DNA from: CAZTII01 sp964613305
Lineage (GTDB): Bacteria; Bacillota_I; Bacilli_A; Erysipelotrichales; Erysipelotrichaceae
DNA length: 17,649 nucleotides
NCBI GenBank assembly: GCA_964613305.1
Contig: CAZTII010000035.1
Span: 1-17,649 of the forward strand
Reading direction: 5' to 3'
A program made the translations under genes and the position numbers. Of the stretch, positions 7,154-14,037 are shown in pieces (position 1 is the first letter of the stretch; each line of letters starts with the position of its first letter). The notes under the pieces were generated by a model. The model did not search any database and was not told the origin of the DNA. It saw only the letters and a list, made by a program, of their open reading frames with translations.

Positions 7154-7942
7154 ATGAAAAAGTTTAATGTTATTCATCGGCCAGATGAATTGTCGTCGCG
7201 TATTTCAAAAGAAATAATTGAACGAATAAAAACCAAGTGGATTATCGATGAGGCTTATCCGGAATTGTGTATTGTTGTAGGAGGGGATGGGACTTTTTTA
7301 TATGCCGTTCATCATTATTTAGAAACTATTTCTTCGGTAGCTTTTATTGGTATTCATACGGGAACACTTGGGTTTTTTACTGAATATTCGTTAAGCGAAT
7401 TGGATGAATTTATTGATGATATCATTCATCGTGAGTATACGATTGAATCGTTTTCATTACTTGAAATTGAAGTGGATAACGATGAGAAAAAAAGATACGC
7501 TGTCAATGAAATGCGTTTTGAAAACATCATAAGAACACAACTGTGCGATATTTATATTAATGATGAAAAACTAGAAACATATCGTGGAACCGGTATTTGT
7601 GTAAGTACCCAAAAAGGTTCTAGTGCGTATAATCGATCTGTAGGTGGAGCCGTTGTTTTTGATGGTATTGAATTGTTACAAATAACGGAAATTGCGGGAA
7701 TTCACCATCGTGAATATCAATCTTTAGCATCACCATTATTAGTCGATGGGAAAACGACATTAACGTTTAAAAGTGAAAACTTCCATGGAGCCATCATGTG
7801 CAATGATATGAAGTATGAACCTCTTGATCAAGCCAAAGAGATTCGCTGTCGTTTATCGACTAAAAAGGTACAATTTGCTCATTTCCATAAAGTGTCATAT
7901 ATTAAACGGTTACGTAGCTTATTTGAATCAACAAAAAATTGA
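7154..7942 (+). CDS. nadK: NAD kinase
   Basis: A 262-residue cytoplasmic enzyme that phosphorylates NAD to NADP. The hallmark GGDGT is at 43-47, with Asp45 the catalytic base. It is followed by the NE motif at 118-119 (AVNEMRFE) and the nucleotide-binding loop GICVSTQKGSSAYNRSVGG (about 147-165), the counterpart of the usual TPTGSTAY..S.GG, here with TQKGSSAY. The length is typical for the short Firmicute enzymes. The start ATG has AGAGGTG at good spacing. It is the first gene of a seven-gene plus-strand operon, and its TGA stop is embedded in the ribosome binding site of ispF, 9 bp before the ispF start. Confidence 0.94.
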   Translation: MKKFNVIHRPDELSSRISKEIIERIKTKWIIDEAYPELCIVVGGDGTFLYAVHHYLETISSVAFIGIHTGTLGFFTEYSLSELDEFIDDIIHREYTIESFSLLEIEVDNDEKKRYAVNEMRFENIIRTQLCDIYINDEKLETYRGTGICVSTQKGSSAYNRSVGGAVVFDGIELLQITEIAGIHHREYQSLASPLLVDGKTTLTFKSENFHGAIMCNDMKYEPLDQAKEIRCRLSTKKVQFAHFHKVSYIKRLRSLFESTKN

Positions 7943-7951
7943 GGGAGAAAT

Positions 7952-8434
7952 ATGAGAATAGGACAATCAAGTGATATTCACGCATTAGTAGAAAATCGTG
8001 ATTTAATATTAGGTGGAATTAAAATTCCATATGAAAAAGGGTTGGATGGCCATTCCGATGCCGATGCGCTATTGCATGCGATTATTGAAGCAATTATTGG
8101 TGCAATGGCATTGGGTGATATCGGCAAACATTTCCCCGATACCGATGTGCGGTATAAAGGAATTTCTTCAGTAAAATTATTAGAACATACGTATGAATTG
8201 ATGAGTAACAATGGCTATAAAATAGGAAATATTGATTCGCTAATCATGATTGAAAAGCCTAAAATGGCTCCTTACATTGAAGCGATGAGAGATGTGATTG
8301 CGACTAGTTTACACTGTGATCGACGTCAAATCAATGTCAAAGCGACAAGAGGAGAAAAACTAGGGTTTGTTGGGCGTGGTGAAGGAGTACGTGCTGAGGC
8401 TATCGTGTTATTGATGGAGAAAAACAATGATTAA
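7952..8434 (+). CDS. ispF: 2-C-methyl-D-erythritol 2,4-cyclodiphosphate synthase
   Basis: A 160-residue enzyme of the MEP isoprenoid pathway that cyclises CDP-methylerythritol 2-phosphate and releases CMP. The metal ligands Asp8 and His10 (SSDIH) and His42 (DALLHAI) are present, as are GHSDAD (33-38) and GDIGKHFPDTD (55-65). Two deviations appear. The N-terminal GHGYDVH is GQSSDIH. The CDP-contacting KATTTEKLG is KATRGEKLG, with Arg-Gly where Thr residues are usual; GFVGRGEG after it is normal. The enzyme is probably active, as the zinc site is complete. It overlaps the response regulator start by 8 bp (ATGATTAA). Its usual partner ispD is not in the window. Its presence shows that the organism makes isoprenoids through MEP. 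Confidence 0.93.
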   Translation: MRIGQSSDIHALVENRDLILGGIKIPYEKGLDGHSDADALLHAIIEAIIGAMALGDIGKHFPDTDVRYKGISSVKLLEHTYELMSNNGYKIGNIDSLIMIEKPKMAPYIEAMRDVIATSLHCDRRQINVKATRGEKLGFVGRGEGVRAEAIVLLMEKNND

Positions 8435-9098
8435 AATTATGGTTGTTGAAGATGAAAAGACCATTAATGATATTCTTATTAAACGTTTAAATGCTCAAGG
8501 GTATATGGCTTGTGGCATTCAACGCTTTGATTGTGTTTTGGAAGAAGTAAAACAAGTTCATCCAGATTTAATCATTTTGGATATTATTTTGCCATTTTAT
8601 AATGGATTTCATTGGTGTACCGAAATTAGAAAAATATCGAAAGTACCAATTATCTTTTTATCGAGTGCAAGCGATAATATGAATATTGTCACGGCCATGT
8701 CGATGGGTGGCGATGACTTTGTGTGTAAACCGTTTGATATGCGTGTTTTATTAGCGAAAGTAGCAGCGATGATTCGTCGTACATACGATTATGTTGATGT
8801 GAAAGAAGTGTATGAAGTAAAAGGAGTTGTATTAGATATTCACAATTCGTGGTTAATGGTTGATAATCGTAAAATCGATTTAACAAAAAATGAGTTACGT
8901 ATTTTATCATTATTGATGGAAAACCAAGGGAAAATTGTTCGCCGCGAGGATATTATGCAAAAACTTTGGGAAACCGATGAATACATCGATGATAATACAT
9001 TGACAGTGAATATTGCGCGAATCCGAAAAAAATTGGATGATTTTGGGTTGGTTGACTTTATTAAAACGAAAAAAGGTTTTGGTTATACAATTCAATGA
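8427..9098 (+). CDS. OmpR/PhoB-family response regulator, BceR-like
   Basis: A 223-residue two-component regulator. The receiver domain (1-115) has acidic-pocket residues Glu8 and Asp9, phospho-acceptor Asp52 (LIILDIILP), Ser79/Ser80 and Lys101 (CKPFD). The DNA-binding winged helix (about 128-223) shows LTKNELRILSLLMENQGKIV and the closing KKGFGYTIQ. It overlaps ispF by 8 bp and the kinase by 4 bp (ATGA), so no separate promoter fits between them. Adjacency to an intramembrane-sensing kinase and a BceAB-type transporter places it in the Bce family, which responds to cell-wall-active peptides such as bacitracin. The inducing peptide cannot be told from sequence. Confidence 0.92.
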   Translation: MIKIMVVEDEKTINDILIKRLNAQGYMACGIQRFDCVLEEVKQVHPDLIILDIILPFYNGFHWCTEIRKISKVPIIFLSSASDNMNIVTAMSMGGDDFVCKPFDMRVLLAKVAAMIRRTYDYVDVKEVYEVKGVVLDIHNSWLMVDNRKIDLTKNELRILSLLMENQGKIVRREDIMQKLWETDEYIDDNTLTVNIARIRKKLDDFGLVDFIKTKKGFGYTIQ

Positions 9099-10081
9099 AA
9101 GAAAAACTTAGAACTTTTTATGTGGTAGAGCGTGGAAACATTGGTTTTATTTTGTTAAGTGTAACGATATCGCATATCATCTTTATATTGTATGAACTAC
9201 CATTTGCTACGGTACTATATAGTTATTCAGTAGCTCTTTTTTGTTTACTATGGATGATCATTTTTCGCTTTGTGAAGCATAGTAAAAAAATGGACGATTT
9301 ATCGATTGTTCGTCATCGTTATCGAGTTGATGGACATTTTGAACGTATTAATACCAATCCATACGAAGAAATATACCAGCGTATTATTGATGAATTAATG
9401 GATGATAGAAAAGAGCTTCAAAGTGATTTAGATCATTTAAAAAGTGAGATGGGTGACTACTATACGTTATGGGCTCATCAAATTAAAACACCAATTGCTT
9501 CATTATATTGTTTGATGTCAGAAAATGATTGTATTGATAAAGGTGATGTTGAAGAACAAGTATTTAAGATTGAACAGTATGTTGATATGATTTTACAATA
9601 TTTACGTGTAGAAGATATAAGCCGCGATTTATTAATTAGTGAGATTCACTGCGATGAATTAATTCGACGTATCATTCGTAAATATTCAAAAATATTTATA
9701 CGAAAGAACATCGCGATTAATTATCAACCAAGCGATTGTATTATCATTAGCGATGAAAAATGGTTAGCTTTTGTTATTGAACAATGTCTATCAAACGCTT
9801 TAAAATACACCGAACAGGGGAAAATAACGATAATTGCACGTGACCAAAGTATTTTGATTCAAGATACTGGAATTGGTATTGCCCAAAGTGATTTAGCGCG
9901 ATTAGGCGAAAAAGGGTTTACCGGGTATAATGGTAGAAGCCATCATAAATCAACCGGATTAGGACTTTATTTAAGCAACATGATTTGTTCGAAATTATCG
10001 CATACGTTAAGTATTACATCCAAACAGCACGTTGGAACAACCGTATTAATCGATTGTAAAAATACGATAATTAATGAATAA
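9095..10081 (+). CDS. Intramembrane-sensing histidine kinase, BceS-like
   Basis: A 328-residue kinase with two N-terminal membrane helices (about 17-34 and 41-60) and almost no extracellular loop, the hallmark of BceS-type kinases that sense through their partner ABC transporter. The phospho-accepting His128 lies in WAHQIKTPIAS. The ATPase domain has the N box (EQCLSNALKYT), G1 box (DTGIGI) and G2 box (STGLGLYLS). It starts in a 4-bp overlap with the response regulator and ends 9 bp before the ABC ATPase gene. In the known model, flux through the BceAB transporter activates the kinase, which phosphorylates the regulator. Confidence 0.92.
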   Translation: MKEKLRTFYVVERGNIGFILLSVTISHIIFILYELPFATVLYSYSVALFCLLWMIIFRFVKHSKKMDDLSIVRHRYRVDGHFERINTNPYEEIYQRIIDELMDDRKELQSDLDHLKSEMGDYYTLWAHQIKTPIASLYCLMSENDCIDKGDVEEQVFKIEQYVDMILQYLRVEDISRDLLISEIHCDELIRRIIRKYSKIFIRKNIAINYQPSDCIIISDEKWLAFVIEQCLSNALKYTEQGKITIIARDQSILIQDTGIGIAQSDLARLGEKGFTGYNGRSHHKSTGLGLYLSNMICSKLSHTLSITSKQHVGTTVLIDCKNTIINE

Positions 10082-10090
10082 GAGGCGTCT

Positions 10091-10861
10091 ATGAATGTAT
10101 TGGAAGTAAAAAACTTAAAAAAAGTATATACTACTCGTTTTAAAGGGGATGTTACAGAGGCACTTCGTAATGTGTCTTTTTCAGTAGAAAAAGGTGAATA
10201 TGTCGCGATTATGGGTGAATCTGGTTCAGGGAAAACGACGTTACTGAATATGATTGCGTTAATTGATCGACCAACTAGTGGACAAATCAGTTTAAATGGC
10301 ACTAATTATGTAGAAATTAAAGAACATGCGGAGGCGTTGTATCGTCGTCAAGAAATTGGCTTTGTTTTTCAAGAGTATCAATTGTTGGATAATTATACGG
10401 TGAAGGAAAACATCATCTTGCCACTTGTGTTATCAAAATGGGAAAAAAGTGCCATAGAAAATCGTCTTGTTGAAGTAGCGAAGGGTTTAAACATTACACC
10501 ATTTTTAGATCATTATCCTTATGAAATATCTGGTGGTCAGCGCCAAAGAACAGCTATTGGTCGAGCCATGATAAATAAACCGACAATTATTTTGGCGGAT
10601 GAGCCAACAGGAGCGCTAGATTCACGTGCAACCGATGAATTATTGACTTATTTTAAAAAACTTAATGAACAAGGTCAAACAATCTTGATGGTGACTCATA
10701 GTATTAAAGCAGCAAGTCGGGCGAATCGTATTCTTTTTATTAAAGATGGCGAAGTATTTCATCAACTATATCGAGGCAATAATACGGATGAACAATTGTA
10801 TCAACTCATTACGTATGCTTTAACGATGATGAATCCATATGGTGAACAGCGTGAATACTAA
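10091..10861 (+). CDS. ABC transporter ATP-binding protein, BceA-like
   Basis: A 256-residue ATPase subunit. Walker A GESGSGKT is at 42-49, Q-loop Gln94 in VFQEYQLL, the signature ISGGQRQR at 146-153, Walker B IILADE at 166-171 with the adjacent PTGALDS D-loop region, and switch His203. All are intact. It pairs with the following permease, whose start overlaps its end by up to 23 bp. In Bce systems the transporter frees lipid-linked wall precursors from bound peptide and also acts as the sensor. Only 9 bp separate it from the kinase gene, so the usual separately induced promoter before bceA is absent here. The ribosome binding site is AGAGG. Confidence 0.93.
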   Translation: MNVLEVKNLKKVYTTRFKGDVTEALRNVSFSVEKGEYVAIMGESGSGKTTLLNMIALIDRPTSGQISLNGTNYVEIKEHAEALYRRQEIGFVFQEYQLLDNYTVKENIILPLVLSKWEKSAIENRLVEVAKGLNITPFLDHYPYEISGGQRQRTAIGRAMINKPTIILADEPTGALDSRATDELLTYFKKLNEQGQTILMVTHSIKAASRANRILFIKDGEVFHQLYRGNNTDEQLYQLITYALTMMNPYGEQREY

Positions 10862-12773
10862 AATCATCGCTTTAGCAATCAATAATCTTAAAAAGAATGA
10901 TCGTTTAATGATACCGCTTGTTTCATTAAGTAGTATCACGTTATTTTTATTATCGTCACTAACAAATTTAATTCATTGTCCCTCAATAAACATGTTACTT
11001 GGTGGCAGTATGGTTATTGATTTTTTACGCTTTGGTCAGCGTTGGACGTTTATTTTTTCTCTGGTGTTCAATGTTTATGCGATGTTGTTCGTTGGGAAAA
11101 AAAGAAGCAAAGAATTTACGTTATTTCAATTGTTAGGGTTTCAGCGAACTCAATTGATGAAAGTGATTGCGATTGAATTAGCGATAATATATAGTGTTGC
11201 GACAATACTAGGAATTTCTTTTGGTATTGTTTTTGGCAGAATGATTTTTCTAATACTCTGTCGAGTACTGTTTTTACATCCTGCCATTGATTATAGCGTA
11301 TCTTTTGTAGCTTATTGTCAGGCAATTGGACTATTTTTTATCATTTATTGCATTGCTTATAGTGCCTTAACAATACAAGTATCGTTTAGCAAGGAAAAAG
11401 AACGCTTTACTATAAAGAACCAATGGATTTTTAGTGTTATATCGTTTACTATTCTTTGTACGGCATATGGGTTGGCTCTACTTGTTAATAACGCTTTTTT
11501 ATCGATTAAAGTGTTTCCAATGGTTATCGGGTTATTAATTGTTGGAACGTACGGTTTTTTTCGCTTTGTGATTTCTGATAGTATATCGATGATGAAAAAA
11601 AAGACGACGTGGTTTTATCGACCGCTACCATTTACTATTTTACCGAATCTAGGACATCGGGTTATTGATAATGCGAGTAGTCTCTCCATTATATGTATTT
11701 TAAGTACCGTTACCGTTTTAGTGCTCAGTATGACAACATCACTTTATTCAGGATTAAATGAATCGTTGTATCGACGATATTCTCGTCAATTTCAAATCGT
11801 AGGCGATTTGAATGTTGTTACACCAAAAGAAGTGGATGCATACTTACAAAACGAAGTACAGCTTCATGGATTTGACAAATCACGGCTTATAAATTACTCC
11901 ATGCATGAAGTAATTATGGAAATGAAAAATAATCAGTTTTATCCTATTGAAGATTATATTGAAGGATCAAAACAATCGTTAATTTTAGTTAATATGATGA
12001 ATCATATTGATTATAACCGTATTTCAAAAGAAAATATTGAATTGAAGGATGATGAGATAATCGTTTTTGTTGAAAATAATCGATTTAAGTTTAGAGAATT
12101 AATTATCGACGGAAAGGTATATAAAATAAAGAAAATATTGAATGATTTTTTTATTCCAGATGAGCGCTTAATGATGAAAGAAAGTATGTATATAGTTGTC
12201 AATCAAGCATCTCTTTTGGCAAAATCACTGATACATATTCCAGAGTATGGAAGGAGTTATTATACAATTCGTTTTGATAGTACCCTTAATAGCGATGAAC
12301 AACTTACTTTGGCAAGTAACTTTGAGAGGGTAGAAGGAATAGAAACGCAAAGTCGACAATGGGTAAAACAAAGTATGTTTATTATTTATGGATCGTTATT
12401 GTTTGTAGGATTATTTTTATCAATGATGTTTTTAACGTTGATGTTTATTATGATTTATTATAAGCAAGTAACAGAAGTGTTCGATCAAAACAATCGTTAT
12501 CGAATGGCAATGTTAAGTGAAGAGGAAGAGAAAAAAAGTGTTGCGATTCAATTGATGATTATATTCTTTTTACCACTTGCAATGTCTCTTTTTAATGTAT
12601 TAGCTTTATTTAAAATCGCGCAACAATTGTTATATTTATTATCGTATTCTCATAAAACTATATTTACTTTTAGTATGTTTATTACAATAGCGCTATTCTT
12701 TATGATATATTTAGTAGTGTATAACTTAACATCGAAAGAATATTCGCGACTATTAAATCGGAGGTTACGATGA
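10839..12773 (+). CDS. ABC transporter permease, BceB-like (FtsX/MacB fold)
   Basis: A 644-residue membrane protein with about ten hydrophobic segments and a large extracellular domain (about 305-510) between segments seven and eight, the architecture and length of BceB permeases. The extracellular domain is the part that recognises the peptide or peptide-lipid complex, and it is rich in charged and aromatic residues. The FtsX-like cores flank it. The ATG at 10839 has no clear ribosome binding site. GTG 10851 gives an N-terminus (VNTKIIALAINNLKKN) closer to the family and may be the true start. The gene ends in a 4-bp overlap (ATGA) with the HD-domain gene, whose GGAGG ribosome binding site lies inside this reading frame. 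Confidence 0.9.
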   Translation: MVNSVNTKIIALAINNLKKNDRLMIPLVSLSSITLFLLSSLTNLIHCPSINMLLGGSMVIDFLRFGQRWTFIFSLVFNVYAMLFVGKKRSKEFTLFQLLGFQRTQLMKVIAIELAIIYSVATILGISFGIVFGRMIFLILCRVLFLHPAIDYSVSFVAYCQAIGLFFIIYCIAYSALTIQVSFSKEKERFTIKNQWIFSVISFTILCTAYGLALLVNNAFLSIKVFPMVIGLLIVGTYGFFRFVISDSISMMKKKTTWFYRPLPFTILPNLGHRVIDNASSLSIICILSTVTVLVLSMTTSLYSGLNESLYRRYSRQFQIVGDLNVVTPKEVDAYLQNEVQLHGFDKSRLINYSMHEVIMEMKNNQFYPIEDYIEGSKQSLILVNMMNHIDYNRISKENIELKDDEIIVFVENNRFKFRELIIDGKVYKIKKILNDFFIPDERLMMKESMYIVVNQASLLAKSLIHIPEYGRSYYTIRFDSTLNSDEQLTLASNFERVEGIETQSRQWVKQSMFIIYGSLLFVGLFLSMMFLTLMFIMIYYKQVTEVFDQNNRYRMAMLSEEEEKKSVAIQLMIIFFLPLAMSLFNVLALFKIAQQLLYLLSYSHKTIFTFSMFITIALFFMIYLVVYNLTSKEYSRLLNRRLR

Positions 12774-13972
12774 TAAAGAAATTAAACGAAATTAAAGTGC
12801 TACGGGATCCTATTGCTGGTTATGTTAAGGTAGAATACGATATTATTTGGCGTATTATTGATAGTCGTGAATTTCAACGGCTTCGTCGTATTAAGCAATT
12901 GGGAGCGGCATACATTGTGTATCATACGGCAGAACATTCGCGGTTTGCTCATTCTCTAGGTGTCTATGAGATTGTTCGGCGTATTACGAGCGAATCTAAA
13001 GATTTTATTCATGCCTTAAGTGAAGAAGAAAAGGTTACTGTTTGTTTGGCAGCGTTGCTACATGATATTGGTCATGGCCCATTTAGTCATGCCTTTGAAA
13101 GTATTATCAAGGTGAGTCATGAAACAATGACGGTAAAAATATTATTAGGTAACAGTGAAGTTCATCAATTGTTAGAAAGTGCTCAAATTGGTTTATCCAA
13201 ACAAGTGGCAGATGTGATTACTCATCGTTCTAATCCGATTTTAAGCCAACTTGTCAGTAGTCAATTGGACGCGGATCGCATGGATTATTTATTGCGTGAT
13301 GCTTATTTTACAGGGACAACGTATGGTGAATTTGACTTGGAAAGAATATTGCGAACTCTTCGTGTTCGCAACCAAAAATGTGTTGTCAAGAAATCGGGAA
13401 TTTATAGTATTGAAGACTACATCATGGCCAGATATCATATGTTTTGGCAAGTGTATTTTCATCCTACAGCGCGTAGTTTTGAATGCATGTTGAAAGTATT
13501 GTTTGATCGCATTGGTGACATATATAAAGAAACTGGACAACTTTTGACGGAAGCACAGTCACTTCAACCTATCTTTGATCAAACAATAACAGTAGAAGAA
13601 TATTGTCGTTTGGATGATTGTTCTATTTTTGAAATATTGAAACGATTGGAAAACAGCAATGATTGCATATGTGCAGATTTAGCGAGTCGCTTATTGCACC
13701 GCAAACTATTTGCGTATTGTAGCGATGAAAATGAAATGATTGACATTAGAAAGAGAGTAAAAGAAGCTGGTTATGATGAACGATATTACATTATTGTGGA
13801 TGAAGTTCGTCAAAGACCGTATCAGCCTTACCATGAAAATGGAAAAAACTCTATTTGGATATTAGAAGAAAATGGGGATGTAAAAGAGTTGTCATCGGTT
13901 AGTTCTATCGTAGGCGCTCTCTTGTTATCAGAAGAAAATAATGACCGTAAGTTATTCTATCCAACATTTTAA
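12770..13972 (+). CDS. HD-domain phosphohydrolase (dNTPase-like, YwfO family)
   Basis: A 400-residue cytoplasmic HD-superfamily hydrolase. The metal-binding set is complete: His61 (RFAHSLG), His98-Asp99 (LLHDIGHGPFSH) and Asp167 (SQLDADRMDYLLRDAYF). The N-terminal FQRLRRIKQLG and the long C-terminal helical part match the YwfO/SAMHD1-like group, whose characterised members hydrolyse dNTPs. That activity is inferred here, not shown. Its start overlaps the permease stop by 4 bp, with GGAGG nearby, so it is translated with the Bce module. A clear terminator follows the stop codon immediately. A link between nucleotide pool control and peptide resistance is not known to me; shared transcription may be incidental. 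Confidence 0.9.
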   Translation: MIKKLNEIKVLRDPIAGYVKVEYDIIWRIIDSREFQRLRRIKQLGAAYIVYHTAEHSRFAHSLGVYEIVRRITSESKDFIHALSEEEKVTVCLAALLHDIGHGPFSHAFESIIKVSHETMTVKILLGNSEVHQLLESAQIGLSKQVADVITHRSNPILSQLVSSQLDADRMDYLLRDAYFTGTTYGEFDLERILRTLRVRNQKCVVKKSGIYSIEDYIMARYHMFWQVYFHPTARSFECMLKVLFDRIGDIYKETGQLLTEAQSLQPIFDQTITVEEYCRLDDCSIFEILKRLENSNDCICADLASRLLHRKLFAYCSDENEMIDIRKRVKEAGYDERYYIIVDEVRQRPYQPYHENGKNSIWILEENGDVKELSSVSSIVGALLLSEENNDRKLFYPTF

Positions 13973-13995
13973 GATTGTCATCACAATCTTTTTTT
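13971..13995 (+). terminator. Terminator of the nadK-bce-HD operon
   Basis: Stem AGATTGT (13972-13978) and ACAATCT (13983-13989) with a 4-nt loop, followed by a run of seven T. It begins at the TAA stop of the HD gene and separates it from the glycosidase gene. Confidence 0.88.
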
Positions 13996-14009
13996 GAGTT
14001 CAACATCTA

Positions 14010-14018
14010 TGATATAAT
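14010..14018 (+). promoter_or_regulatory. Extended -10 promoter of the GH3 gene
   Basis: TGATATAAT (TG at 14010-14011, TATAAT at 14013-14018) is an exact extended -10 element. No good -35 is seen; a T-rich run from the preceding terminator lies at the right distance. Transcription would begin near 14025, at the first bases of the ribosome binding site AGAGGG (14025-14030). Confidence 0.55.
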
Positions 14019-14024
14019 CAAACA

Positions 14025-14030
14025 AGAGGG
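14025..14030 (+). promoter_or_regulatory. Ribosome binding site that sets the GH3 start
   Basis: AGAGGG, 7 nt before ATG 14038. An in-frame codon at 13975 would extend the protein by 21 residues, but it lies inside the terminator hairpin and upstream of the promoter, so ATG 14038 is preferred. Confidence 0.7.
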
Positions 14031-14037
14031 TATAAGT

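Noticed and set aside
13975..14037. Upstream start extending the GH3 protein by 21 residues
   Set aside because: The start would fall inside the HD-gene terminator and ahead of the promoter, and the extra residues do not match the family's N-terminus.
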